Assembly: GCA_018377375.1 (NCBI GenBank)
Contig: JAGZZN010000013.1
Location: forward strand, 1-33,948
Source of the DNA: Streptococcus parasanguinis
GTDB lineage: Bacteria; Bacillota; Bacilli; Lactobacillales; Streptococcaceae
Reading direction: 5' to 3'
DNA length: 33,948 nt
Shown here in pieces: positions 1-7,518 of the stretch. The notes under the pieces were generated by a model. The model had not been told where the DNA came from. It made no database searches and saw only the letters and a program-made list of their open reading frames with translations. Position numbers and translations under genes: made by a program. Positions within the stretch are counted from its first letter, which is position 1, and each line of letters starts with the position of its first letter.

Positions 1-90
1 AGTTGTAGTTGAAGTAGTCTTAGGCTCTTCAGTTGTAGTTGAAGTAGTCTTAGGCTCTTCAGTTGTAGTTGAAGTAGTCTTAGGCTCTTC
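1..90 (-). repeat. Three exact 30-bp tandem repeats in the adhesin stalk
   Basis: Three identical 30-bp units run in frame and encode EEPKTTSTTT on the minus strand. A degenerate fourth unit (QEPTTTTTTT) follows at 91-120, then pure Thr codons. The array continues past the window edge, so copy number is unknown. Exact identity between units suggests recent expansion by slippage or recombination, which would change stalk length between strains. Confidence 0.95.
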
Positions 91-1497
91 AGTCGTAGTG
101 GTTGTAGTTGTAGGCTCTTGAGTCGTAGTTGTAGTTGTAGTAGTCGTAGTGGTTGTTGTAGTTGGTTTGTTTGATGTATTGACTACTTTAATTACGTTGT
201 CTTCATCAATTTTCTCAACTTTAGAAGTGTAACCTTCTGGAGTGTTGGTTTCCACTACGGAGTACTCAATCTTCTTACCGTCTTTGATACCAGGTAAGTT
301 AGTGAAATCAGCTTTCCAACCAGAATCTTTTGTTAGAGTTTTCGTCAGACCGTCTAATTTTTGACCATCAGCTACTAATTGAACAGTGATATCTTTACGG
401 TCAGACTCTTCATCACCAACCCATTCTTTTTGAACAGTGACAGTTTTGTCACCGCTCACCCAGTATTTCAATTCAGTGTTGTTCCAGAAGGCTGGGTCTG
501 TTTGAGGTGTTGTGATTTCATCAGCTGTCAATGTAGCATTGTTGTCAACGCGAATGGTTGTCTTAGGAATTAAAGTTTGGTATTCAACGATCAATTCATC
601 ACTAGATGCTGTTTTAAAGACATCACTGACATCTGATAAGTTTACGGTAAATCCATTACCATCTGCATCGAATTTCACATGTTTCCAGAAGTCCCAACCA
701 GAAGCAACTACTTGTCCACCTTTTCTTAAAGTGAAGGATGGTTTTAAGTAAGTTCCCACAAAGAATTCATTTGCAGCGTGGTTTGCAGCAGGAGCAAAAG
801 TGATTTTTGAGTAATCGACTGCTGGAGCTTGGATTTTATCTGACACAACAGGGTTTGTGATGGCTTGTTTCTTACCATCTCCATTGATACGGATGAACCA
901 TTTTGTTAGATAGTAGTCATCTCCAACATTCATCCATGCCCAGTTTTCAGATGCGTCTAATTTGAATTGCTTAGTTACATAGTCACCTGTAAGGTTGTAC
1001 TTGTTCAACACAGATTCAAATACGCCAGGTCCATCAGGACGTGTGATGACAACGGATTCGGAACCAACTTTTGAAGTAGCTGTTTTGTTTCCAGGATTTC
1101 CTGGTGTGCTATCCCATTCTGCTTTGTATGAGAAACCACCCTTCACATTTTGGTTCATGGATTCGATTGCTTTTTTAAAGGTAAAAGTAATTTTTTTGTT
1201 TGTCATCGAAATGGTTGCGACTTCAGCTCCATTTGCTTGGAGTGATTGCGTTGCAACTTCAGTGATATTGACACCTTCTGGAGCATCAATGGTAAACGTA
1301 TCGCCTTCTTTAACTGATTTACCAGTTAAATCCCAGTCAAATGAAAAGTTAACTTTTTGTCCATTTGCCTGAGCCTTTAAATTGGTAACAGTAGGTGAAA
1401 CAGTGGCCGCGCTTACGGGTTTGATCACAGACAAGCCCAAGGCTACCACGCCGATGATAGCTACAAATGCAACTATCTTTTTATAAAGAGATTTCAA
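1..1497 (-). CDS. Surface adhesin with Cna-B domain and Thr-rich repeat stalk (3' end outside window)
   Basis: This is the N-terminal 499 residues of a cell-surface protein; the C-terminus, where an LPXTG anchor would be expected, is cut off by the window edge. Residues 1-30 form a signal peptide (Lys-rich start, hydrophobic core, cleavage after the VSA motif). Residues about 31-340 are beta-rich and resemble the Ig-like ligand-binding region of MSCRAMM adhesins; I infer this from composition and domain order only. Residues about 345-443 form a Cna-B domain with the likely isopeptide residues: Lys in TVQKEW, Glu in YSVVETN and Asn in VVNTSN. From residue 445 onward it is almost only Thr, Glu, Pro and Lys, including three exact EEPKTTSTTT repeats. 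The start is TTG, since no ATG or GTG lies upstream of the signal peptide; a purine-rich AGGAAATGAGG precedes it. The ligand is unknown. The surface-protein call is firm; the adhesin fold is less sure. Confidence 0.85.
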   Translation of the reverse strand, partial: MKSLYKKIVAFVAIIGVVALGLSVIKPVSAATVSPTVTNLKAQANGQKVNFSFDWDLTGKSVKEGDTFTIDAPEGVNITEVATQSLQANGAEVATISMTNKKITFTFKKAIESMNQNVKGGFSYKAEWDSTPGNPGNKTATSKVGSESVVITRPDGPGVFESVLNKYNLTGDYVTKQFKLDASENWAWMNVGDDYYLTKWFIRINGDGKKQAITNPVVSDKIQAPAVDYSKITFAPAANHAANEFFVGTYLKPSFTLRKGGQVVASGWDFWKHVKFDADGNGFTVNLSDVSDVFKTASSDELIVEYQTLIPKTTIRVDNNATLTADEITTPQTDPAFWNNTELKYWVSGDKTVTVQKEWVGDEESDRKDITVQLVADGQKLDGLTKTLTKDSGWKADFTNLPGIKDGKKIEYSVVETNTPEGYTSKVEKIDEDNVIKVVNTSNKPTTTTTTTTTTTTTTQEPTTTTTTTEEPKTTSTTTEEPKTTSTTTEEPKTTSTTT

Positions 1498-1977
1498 TTG
1501 GCCTCATTTCCTTTCTTCGGCCTGCCCTTTCCTAAGTTTTTCTATATAGTGATATGTCCTAAAACAGAAAGGCTTCCAATTTCTACTCCATGAAAGCAGT
1601 CGCCTCAATCGAGATAGATCGATGAAATGTTTGCTACCTTTAATGTAATAAATGAAAACAAACCCACCGATAAAATCAGCTCAAACCCTCTAACTACGTT
1701 TGTTTAGATAGAAAAAACAAGAGAAATGACAAGCGTCGTAATGTCAAAATGATAATAAACGTTATAAATTTAACAGAATAATCATCCCATCGCATATTTA
1801 AAAAAGATTATTATCATCAATATTATAAGCTTTTATAGACATAAGTCAAGCTAAATGCAACAAAAATATAGGAAATTGTTCATTTTGTTCCAACCACTAC
1901 CTGACCGTTTATTTCCCGCCATTTTTGGCTTTCATGATATAATAATCAGATAAGAAAAAGAGGAGACCAAAAGCTAG
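1498..1977. other. 480-bp AT-rich divergent intergenic region between adhesin and recJ
   Basis: No credible ORF is present. It must hold the adhesin promoter (minus) and the recJ promoter (plus). The recJ extended -10 is clear; for the adhesin I see only a weak TATAGA-like box on the minus strand around 1540-1548. An inverted pair, TGATAATAA at 1750-1758 and TTATTATCA at 1809-1817, lies in the AT-rich middle and might be an operator, but this is only a visual match. Confidence 0.6.
1935..1943 (+). promoter_or_regulatory. Extended -10 promoter of recJ
   Basis: TGATATAAT is a perfect extended -10 element. There is no convincing -35, which is normal for this promoter class. Transcription would start near 1950, giving a leader of about 28 nt that contains the AGGAG ribosome site at 1961-1965. 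Confidence 0.75.
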
Positions 1978-4203
1978 ATGATCACTTCAAAATACGATTG
2001 GCAGTTAGCTTCGCCAAGTGCAGATGAGGCCTTTTTAGCCCTTGCCAAAAAAGCAGGCCTGGAAGCATCCGTAGCAACCTTGCTGTATGAGCGTGGCATT
2101 CAGACCAAAGAGGATTTAGAAGACTTTTTAGAACCCAAGTTAGAGAACCTTCACGACCCTTATTTGCTCCATGATATGGACAAGGCAGTGGAGCGCATTC
2201 GACGGGCCATCGAAGATTACGAGCAGATCTTCATCTATGGAGACTATGACGCGGACGGGATGACTTCGGCCTCTATTATGAAGGAAACTTTGGAGCAGAT
2301 GGGAGCAGAGGTGCAAGTCTACCTACCCAACCGCTTCACAGACGGCTATGGACCCAACGAGAGTGTCTACAAGTACTTTATCGAGCAGCAAGGTATTTCT
2401 TTGATTGTCACGGTGGACAATGGCGTGGCAGGTAATCAAGCCATCGCCATGGCCCAGGCAATGGGAGTGGATGTTATCGTGACCGACCACCACTCTATGC
2501 CGGAAGTCTTGCCAGATGCTTATGCGATCATCCATCCGGAGCATCCAGATGCGGCTTATCCCTTCCATTATCTAGCAGGCTGTGGTGTGGCCTTTAAGTT
2601 GGCCTGTGCCCTCCTAGAGGAAGTACCAGTTGATCTTTTAGATTTGGTCGCGATCGGGACCATCGCTGACATGGTGAGTCTGACAGATGAAAATCGAATT
2701 CTGGTCAAATACGGCCTGGGGGTTCTCCAACATACCCAGCGCATGGGCTTGCAAGAGCTCTTTGAGATCGCTGGGATTCGTCCGGAGGATGTCAATGAAG
2801 AAACAATTGGCTTTCAGATCGCCCCTCGTCTCAATGCCCTTGGTCGCCTCGATGACCCAAATCCAGCCATCGAACTACTGACTGGTTTTGACGATGAAGA
2901 AGCGCACGAGATTGCTCTCATGATTCATCAAAAGAATGAAGAACGAAAAGAGATCGTCCAAAGCATCTACGACGAAGCCAAAGCCATGGTCGACCCAAGC
3001 TTGTCTGCCCAGGTCTTGGCCAAAGAAGGCTGGAATCCGGGAGTGCTTGGCATTGTTGCCGGTCGTCTCTTAGAAGAACTTCACCAGCCGGTTGTTGTTT
3101 TAAGTATCGAGGATGGACGAGCTAAAGGAAGCGCTCGGAGTCCTGAGACGGTCAATATCTTTGAGGCTCTCGATCCTCACCGGTCGCTCTTTGTCGCCTT
3201 TGGAGGACATGCCGGTGCAGCAGGGATGACGCTCGAAGTGGACCAACTACCTGCCTTGTCTCAGGCCCTGACAGATTACATTCGAGAGCAAGAGATAGAT
3301 CTCAGCAGCAAGTCAAGCTTAGCCATTGACGAGGAACTGCTTTTAACAGAATTGACGCTTGAAACTCTGAAAAGCTTTGAGCGCTTGAGTCCTTTTGGCA
3401 TGGACAATAAAAAGCCCGTCTTTCTAGTCCGTAATTTCAAGGTAGAAGGGGCGCGCTCGATGGGTGCCAGCAATACCCACTTGAAACTCAAAATTTCTCA
3501 AGAAGATGCGACCTTTGAGGTGGTTGCCTTTGGCTTGGGGAGCTTAGAGGCGGAGTTTGCCCAAGCGCAAGACCTGGAGTTAGCTGTGCAATTGTCAGTC
3601 AACCAATGGAATGGCCAAACGACCCTTCAGCTCATGCTGGTTGATGCGCGTGTGGACGGAGTCCAGCTCTTTAATATCCGCTCCAAAACTGCCAGTCTCC
3701 CCGCAGGTGTTCCGGTTCTTGATTTTACAAAAGACCTGCCAGATCTAGCGGGTGCTTCCGCTGTAGTGGTTGGAAATATCCCTGAGGATATAGAGTCCTT
3801 ACGGCAAATTTTTCAAGAGCATGATTTCCAGGCTGTCTATTTCAAAAATGAGATCGCCAAAGCCTACTATCTGACAGGGTATGGGAGCAGGGACCAGTAT
3901 GCCAAACTCTATAAAACTATTTACCAATACCCAGAGTTTGATGTCCGCTACAAACTGAAAGACCTAGCGGCCTATCTCAAGATCCAGCAGATCCTCTTGG
4001 TCAAAATGATCCAGATCTTCCAAGAGCTGGGCTTTGTGACCATTGAAAATGGCATCATGAAGGTCAATAAAGAAGCAGAAAAACGGGAAATCGCAGAAAG
4101 TCGCATTTACCAAAAACTCAAACAAACTGTGAAAGAACAGGAGTTGATGGCCCTTGGAACGGTTCGTGAAATCTATGACTATCTGACAGGACAGGCCTTA
4201 TGA
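1978..4203 (+). CDS. recJ: Single-stranded-DNA-specific exonuclease RecJ
   Basis: RecJ degrades single-stranded DNA 5' to 3' in recombination and repair, with metal-dependent DHH-family chemistry. All landmarks are present in order: DYDADG at residues 89-94, the VTVDNG motif near 145-149, the DHH triad at 170-172, the GCGVAFK and PRLNALGR motifs, and the DHHA1-domain GGHAGAAG motif at 409-416. The C-terminal third, after about residue 560, matches the extra C-terminal domain found in Firmicutes RecJ. At 741 residues it is full length for streptococci. The AGGAG site lies 12 nt before the ATG, slightly long, but no better start is in frame. Its stop overlaps the next gene by 4 nt (ATGA), so the two are translationally coupled. 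Confidence 0.97.
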   Translation: MITSKYDWQLASPSADEAFLALAKKAGLEASVATLLYERGIQTKEDLEDFLEPKLENLHDPYLLHDMDKAVERIRRAIEDYEQIFIYGDYDADGMTSASIMKETLEQMGAEVQVYLPNRFTDGYGPNESVYKYFIEQQGISLIVTVDNGVAGNQAIAMAQAMGVDVIVTDHHSMPEVLPDAYAIIHPEHPDAAYPFHYLAGCGVAFKLACALLEEVPVDLLDLVAIGTIADMVSLTDENRILVKYGLGVLQHTQRMGLQELFEIAGIRPEDVNEETIGFQIAPRLNALGRLDDPNPAIELLTGFDDEEAHEIALMIHQKNEERKEIVQSIYDEAKAMVDPSLSAQVLAKEGWNPGVLGIVAGRLLEELHQPVVVLSIEDGRAKGSARSPETVNIFEALDPHRSLFVAFGGHAGAAGMTLEVDQLPALSQALTDYIREQEIDLSSKSSLAIDEELLLTELTLETLKSFERLSPFGMDNKKPVFLVRNFKVEGARSMGASNTHLKLKISQEDATFEVVAFGLGSLEAEFAQAQDLELAVQLSVNQWNGQTTLQLMLVDARVDGVQLFNIRSKTASLPAGVPVLDFTKDLPDLAGASAVVVGNIPEDIESLRQIFQEHDFQAVYFKNEIAKAYYLTGYGSRDQYAKLYKTIYQYPEFDVRYKLKDLAAYLKIQQILLVKMIQIFQELGFVTIENGIMKVNKEAEKREIAESRIYQKLKQTVKEQELMALGTVREIYDYLTGQAL

Positions 4204-4793
4204 AAAAACACCTAAAAATTACTCTCTGCCTAATTCCCTTCCTGCTTGTTGCTCTTTATTGGTTGGGAATCTACCTAAGCCTAAAAAATCCCATGGAGGA
4301 GATTGTTTACTCTGAAAATGGTGGGATGATGCGAAATATGATTGTCAAGTCCTACACTCAAACAATCGGAAGTGAAGCTCCTTGGAAGGAAGATGAAGGA
4401 TTTCAGACTTTTCCCTATTCTGATAAAATCGTTGGTGGAAAGGAGCATCTAGCTGTTACTATGTTTAGAGGCACTGCAGATTGGTTCTATATGTACAAAT
4501 ACAAATTAAATGAAAGTACCTCAGTTAATCTGATATTTGAATATAACGCCTCTAAAAAGATTTTTTACCAAACCGACCTCTATCTAACAATCGATGAAAC
4601 AAGCTACGAGGGCCAACAACTCCTTGAACAACTTGCCACCTACGGCAAAGACCGCACGTGGCTTCGAAACCAAAGTAAGAAAGTTGCCGAGCAGTATATT
4701 CTTGGTACCTGGTTCAAAAATGGAAGCTCTCGTTATTCCCTGAAAAACTTGGGAGATATGAAAATCAAGTACAACAAATTGATAGAAGAGTAG
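4200..4793 (+). CDS. Membrane-anchored protein of unknown function, coupled to recJ
   Basis: I do not recognise this 197-residue protein with confidence. Residues 1-6 are basic and residues about 7-28 form one hydrophobic segment with no lipobox, so it is probably an N-terminally anchored protein with an extracytoplasmic domain. The domain mixes Tyr/Phe-rich beta-like stretches (a Val-Asn-Leu-Ile-Phe-Glu-Tyr strand near residue 118) with a charged C-terminal tail. It starts inside the recJ stop (ATGA), and a strong terminator follows, so it ends the recJ transcript. Size and architecture recall the TipC-type immunity proteins of streptococcal LXG toxins, but I cannot confirm that and no toxin gene is nearby. 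Codon use is more AT-rich than in recJ, which may mark it as an accessory passenger. Confidence 0.8.
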   Translation: MKKHLKITLCLIPFLLVALYWLGIYLSLKNPMEEIVYSENGGMMRNMIVKSYTQTIGSEAPWKEDEGFQTFPYSDKIVGGKEHLAVTMFRGTADWFYMYKYKLNESTSVNLIFEYNASKKIFYQTDLYLTIDETSYEGQQLLEQLATYGKDRTWLRNQSKKVAEQYILGTWFKNGSSRYSLKNLGDMKIKYNKLIEE

Positions 4794-4811
4794 TAAGTTT
4801 TTTTGGAATCC

Positions 4812-4844
4812 AATCCCACATCATTTTTCGGATGTGGGATTTTT
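4812..4844 (+). terminator. Intrinsic terminator after the recJ operon
   Basis: A perfect 11-bp stem (AATCCCACATC with GATGTGGGATT) around an 8-nt loop is followed by a short T run. It closes the recJ operon before the apt promoter. Confidence 0.9.
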
Positions 4845-4906
4845 GCATTTGACGCAGAGACTTGGGAAAATGATTTGGCAAAAATGATGCAAGTTAGTAG
4901 AATTCA

Positions 4907-4915
4907 TGGTATAAT
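4907..4915 (+). promoter_or_regulatory. Extended -10 promoter of apt
   Basis: TGGTATAAT matches the extended -10 consensus exactly; no good -35 is visible. Transcription should begin near 4922. The leader has only a weak ribosome site (GAAAG) before the apt ATG. Confidence 0.75.
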
Positions 4916-4950
4916 GGAATGTAAAAATTTTTTATGAAAGAAAGTTAACC

Positions 4951-5463
4951 ATGAATTTAAAAGATTACATTGCAAGCATTGAAAACTATCCACAAGAAGG
5001 AATTACCTTCCGTGATATCAGCCCTTTGATGGCAGATGGTAATGCTTATAGTTATGCGGTTCGTGAGATCGTTCAATACGCAACCGATAAGAAGATCGAT
5101 ATGATCGTCGGTCCTGAAGCGCGTGGCTTCATCGTTGGATGTCCAGTCGCTTTTGAATTGGGAATTGGTTTTGCACCTGTTCGTAAGCCTGGTAAGTTGC
5201 CACGTGAAGTCATCTCTGCTGACTACGAAAAAGAATACGGTGTCGATACCTTGACCATGCACGCAGATGCTATCAAACCAGGTCAACGTGTTCTCATCGT
5301 TGATGACCTTTTGGCGACTGGTGGTACGGTGAAAGCTACCATCGAAATGATCGAAAAACTCGGTGGGGTCGTTGCAGGGTGTGCCTTCTTGATCGAGTTG
5401 GATGACTTGAATGGTCGCGAAGCGATCGGCGATTACGATTACAAAGTTTTGATGCATTACTAA
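4951..5463 (+). CDS. apt: Adenine phosphoribosyltransferase
   Basis: Apt converts adenine and PRPP to AMP plus pyrophosphate, a purine-salvage step in the cytoplasm. The PRPP-binding loop VLIVDDLLATGGT lies at residues 114-126, with the two adjacent Asp residues and the Gly-Gly-Thr turn typical of type I phosphoribosyltransferases. The N-terminal YPQEGITFRDISPL and the VGPEARGF segment (residues 53-60) are Apt family signatures. The length of 170 residues is standard. It follows recJ, a common streptococcal arrangement, but has its own promoter. A long reverse-strand reading frame across the same bases is only a codon-bias shadow. Confidence 0.97.
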   Translation: MNLKDYIASIENYPQEGITFRDISPLMADGNAYSYAVREIVQYATDKKIDMIVGPEARGFIVGCPVAFELGIGFAPVRKPGKLPREVISADYEKEYGVDTLTMHADAIKPGQRVLIVDDLLATGGTVKATIEMIEKLGGVVAGCAFLIELDDLNGREAIGDYDYKVLMHY

Positions 5464-5502
5464 TATAGTCTAATGCTATAACTGGCTACAGAAAAACCAT
5501 AA

Positions 5503-5531
5503 TTGAAAACTATAAGCTCCTATCATATAAT
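5503..5531 (+). promoter_or_regulatory. sigma-A promoter of metA
   Basis: TTGAAA (5503-5508) and TATAAT (5526-5531) are separated by exactly 17 nt. Transcription should start near 5538, so the mRNA carries only a short leader with the GGGAG ribosome site (5554-5558). No T-box or SAM riboswitch fits in this space. Confidence 0.85.
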
Positions 5532-5565
5532 GTTAGTTAAGAACTTGTAAGATGGGAGCTTTTTA
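5514..5565 (+). terminator. Hairpin between apt and metA: terminator of apt read-through that covers the metA ribosome site
   Basis: AAGCTCCTATC (5514-5524) pairs with GATGGGAGCTT (5551-5561): 11 pairs with one G-U, a 26-nt loop, then a T run. The left arm is upstream of the predicted metA start of transcription, so only RNA coming through from apt can fold this way. Folding would end transcription or hide the GGGAG site of metA. RNA made from the metA promoter lacks the left arm. Confidence 0.6.
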
Positions 5566-6509
5566 TGCCAATTACTCTAGATAAAAAATTACCAGCAGTT
5601 GATATCCTTCGTTCAGAAAATATTTTTGTCATGGATGATGTTCGGGCGACTCACCAGGATATTCGGCCCATGAATGTTCTCATTCTTAATCTGATGCCGA
5701 CCAAGGTTGCGACAGAAACCCAGCTCTTACGCCTCTTGGCCAATACGCCCTTGCAGATCAATGTGGAGTTCCTCTATATGGCGAGCCATGAATCCAAGAA
5801 TACAGCGGCAGAACATTTGGAGAGCTTTTACAAGACCTTTGAGGATATCAAGGATAATTACTATGATGGTTTGATTGTGACAGGAGCGCCTGTCGAGAAG
5901 ATGGACTTTGAAGAAGTGGACTACTGGGAGGAGTTGACCCAGGTCTTTAAATGGGCTAAGCGTCATGTTTTTTCCACCTTGCACCTCTGTTGGGGAGCTC
6001 AGGCTGGTCTTTACTACCGTTACGGGATTCAAAAAGTAGAGCTCTGTGACAAGCTATCCGGTATCTATGACCAAGCAGTGGTGCGTCCGGAAAGTCTTCT
6101 CATGAGAGGCTTTGACGATCGCTTCCTTGCCCCTCATTCTCGCTATACAGATGTTCCTTTGAAGGAAGTCCTTGAAAAGAGCAATCTTCAGGTGATCGCG
6201 CAAGGAAATGAAGTTGGCCTTTCCATCATTGCCAGTCCAGACATGCGTGAGGTGTATAGCTTTGGCCATCTGGAGTATGATCGCGATACGCTGGCTAAGG
6301 AATATAACCGAGATGTCAAGGCAGGCTTGGATCCAGACGTCCCTAAGAATTATTTTGATGGGGATGACGCTAATACAGAGCCTCGCATTCGTTGGAATCT
6401 AGCTGCGACGACCTTCTTTAGTAATTGGATCAACTATGCGGTTTATCAAGAAACACCTTACCGCTTGGAAGAATTAGAAAAAGATATTTCATTTTATGGT
6501 TACCTATAA
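5565..6509 (+). CDS. metA: Homoserine O-acetyltransferase (MetA family)
   Basis: MetA activates the hydroxyl group of homoserine for methionine synthesis. The catalytic Cys142 lies in HLCWGAQAG, and His235 and Glu237 occur in SFGHLEYD, the known catalytic set of this family. Residue 111 is Glu. In this family Glu at 111 has been linked to acetyl-CoA use and Gly to succinyl-CoA use, so I call the enzyme an acetyltransferase; databases often name such proteins succinyltransferase by homology. The length of 314 residues is complete. The gene has its own promoter and is followed after 9 nt by dnaD, so the two are probably cotranscribed. Confidence 0.95.
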   Translation: MPITLDKKLPAVDILRSENIFVMDDVRATHQDIRPMNVLILNLMPTKVATETQLLRLLANTPLQINVEFLYMASHESKNTAAEHLESFYKTFEDIKDNYYDGLIVTGAPVEKMDFEEVDYWEELTQVFKWAKRHVFSTLHLCWGAQAGLYYRYGIQKVELCDKLSGIYDQAVVRPESLLMRGFDDRFLAPHSRYTDVPLKEVLEKSNLQVIAQGNEVGLSIIASPDMREVYSFGHLEYDRDTLAKEYNRDVKAGLDPDVPKNYFDGDDANTEPRIRWNLAATTFFSNWINYAVYQETPYRLEELEKDISFYGYL

Positions 6510-6518
6510 AGGGGAATT

Positions 6519-7202
6519 ATGACATATTCACAAGCATTTAAGTATGGCAACTTGGTTCTTCCAAGTGCCTTGCTTTTTCATTATCATGAATTGTTTGACC
6601 AAGCAGATGACTACTTGGTTTGGCAGTTTTTCTTCCTTCAAAATACGACTGGCCAAGAGGCTTTGACACCTAATCAGATTGCTAGTCATCTAGGAAAAAC
6701 AGTGACAGAGGTCAATCGGATTATGTCCAATTTGACCACCAAGGGACTTCTTCAATACCGGACTATTGAGCTCAATGGCGAGATTGAAGCCATCTTTGAT
6801 GCGACCATTGCCCTGGAGCGCTTGGATGAGATTTTAGAAGCACAATCACAAGGGAAGGCACAAAGCACGCCTGCTAAGGGAAATGTCATCAAGGACTTGG
6901 TGGAAACCTTCCAACAAGAACTGGGACGACTCTTGACGCCTTTTGAGATTGAAGACCTGACCAAGACCGTGCGCGAAGATCAGACAGATCCAGATGTGAT
7001 CAAGGCAGCGCTACGAGAAGCCGTCTTTAATGGCAAGCCTCACTGGAAATATATCCAGGCCATTTTGCGAAACTGGCGCAGTGAAGGTATCAACAGCCTG
7101 GTCCAAGTAGAAGCGAAACTACAAGAACGCGAGCAAGCCAACCCACGCAATGTAACGGTTTCAGACGATTTCTTGAAGGCCATGGATTTGTGGAAAGATT
7201 AA
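6519..7202 (+). CDS. dnaD: DnaD-family primosome protein
   Basis: DnaD helps load the replicative helicase at origins and restart sites in Firmicutes. Residues about 1-105 form the N-terminal winged-helix region, including TPNQIASHLGKTVTEVNRI as a helix-turn-helix-like stretch. Residues about 125-205 form the DnaD C-terminal domain, ending in the family motif with Tyr, Ile and Trp (HWKYIQAILRNW). The length of 227 residues is normal. The ribosome site is AGGGG just before the ATG. In many relatives nth (endonuclease III) follows dnaD; here an intergenic repeat follows instead. Confidence 0.93.
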   Translation: MTYSQAFKYGNLVLPSALLFHYHELFDQADDYLVWQFFFLQNTTGQEALTPNQIASHLGKTVTEVNRIMSNLTTKGLLQYRTIELNGEIEAIFDATIALERLDEILEAQSQGKAQSTPAKGNVIKDLVETFQQELGRLLTPFEIEDLTKTVREDQTDPDVIKAALREAVFNGKPHWKYIQAILRNWRSEGINSLVQVEAKLQEREQANPRNVTVSDDFLKAMDLWKD

Positions 7203-7205
7203 AAA

Positions 7206-7231
7206 AGCTAGCACTTATTTGAGTGCTAGCT
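7206..7231. terminator. GCTAGC hairpin after dnaD
   Basis: A perfect 10-bp stem (AGCTAGCACT with AGTGCTAGCT) has a 6-nt loop. On the plus strand no T run follows; on the minus strand it is followed by a run of T. As an intrinsic terminator it therefore reads better for minus-strand transcription, a second stop behind the adenosine deaminase gene. Confidence 0.65.
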
Positions 7232-7257
7232 GCAAATTGAAGGTAAAGTCTTCCTAG

Positions 7258-7393
7258 AAACTTTCCTTATGTGAGTACGGACGTCAGCGAACTTCGGAGA
7301 AGTTCCATGACTTAGTTTTGAGCCTAAGGTCTCAAAACTCCCGAGTGCCTGAAACAATAGTGTTTCAGGCACTTTTCTCACGGCGGAAAGTTT
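7258..7393 (+). repeat. Structured intergenic element A, copy 1
   Basis: This is one of three related elements in the window. Outer stem: AAACTTTCC with GGAAAGTTT. Second stem: GTGAG (7271-7275) with CTCAC (7377-7381). Hairpin 1: GAACTTC/GAAGTTC. Hairpin 2: AGTTTTGAG/CTCAAAACT with loop CCTAAGGT. Hairpin 3: a 12-bp stem at 7344-7373 followed by TTTT. The strand CCTTATG (7265-7271) could pair with the hairpin-2 loop at six of seven positions. The core GGACGTCAGCGAACTTC is identical in all copies. It contains no ORF. It lies between dnaD and the convergent add gene. The rest of this intergenic stretch (7394-7481) is plain AT-rich DNA. Confidence 0.85.
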
Positions 7394-7481
7394 TTAGTTT
7401 ATACTGAATAGTTTTAAAAATAAGACATTATTTTTACTGAAACAAATAGGTTCTTAATTGAAAAATAATTTTTAACCATAC

Positions 7482-7515
7482 AAAAAGCTAGCAGTCATAT
7501 ATTGCTAGCATTTTT
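7482..7515. terminator. Bidirectional terminator at the 3' end of add
   Basis: The stem GCTAGCA/TGCTAGC (7487-7493, 7503-7509) has AAAAA on its left and TTTTT on its right, so it can end transcription from either side. It lies just beyond the add stop codon. Its core resembles the hairpin after dnaD. Confidence 0.8.
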
Positions 7516-7518
7516 CGT

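Noticed and set aside
1..90. Regular 30-bp repeats suggesting a CRISPR array
   Set aside because: The units are directly adjacent with no spacers and encode an in-frame peptide repeat of the adhesin.
379..1372. Plus-strand reading frames across the adhesin region
   Set aside because: They are antisense to a continuous minus-strand frame with signal peptide and Cna-B domain and have no ribosome sites.
4957..5457. Long minus-strand frame opposite apt
   Set aside because: It mirrors apt codon by codon and encodes a His/Thr-rich composition with no family likeness; it is a shadow of biased codon use.
5464..5564. SAM or T-box riboswitch ahead of metA
   Set aside because: The predicted leader is under 30 nt and has none of the conserved cores.
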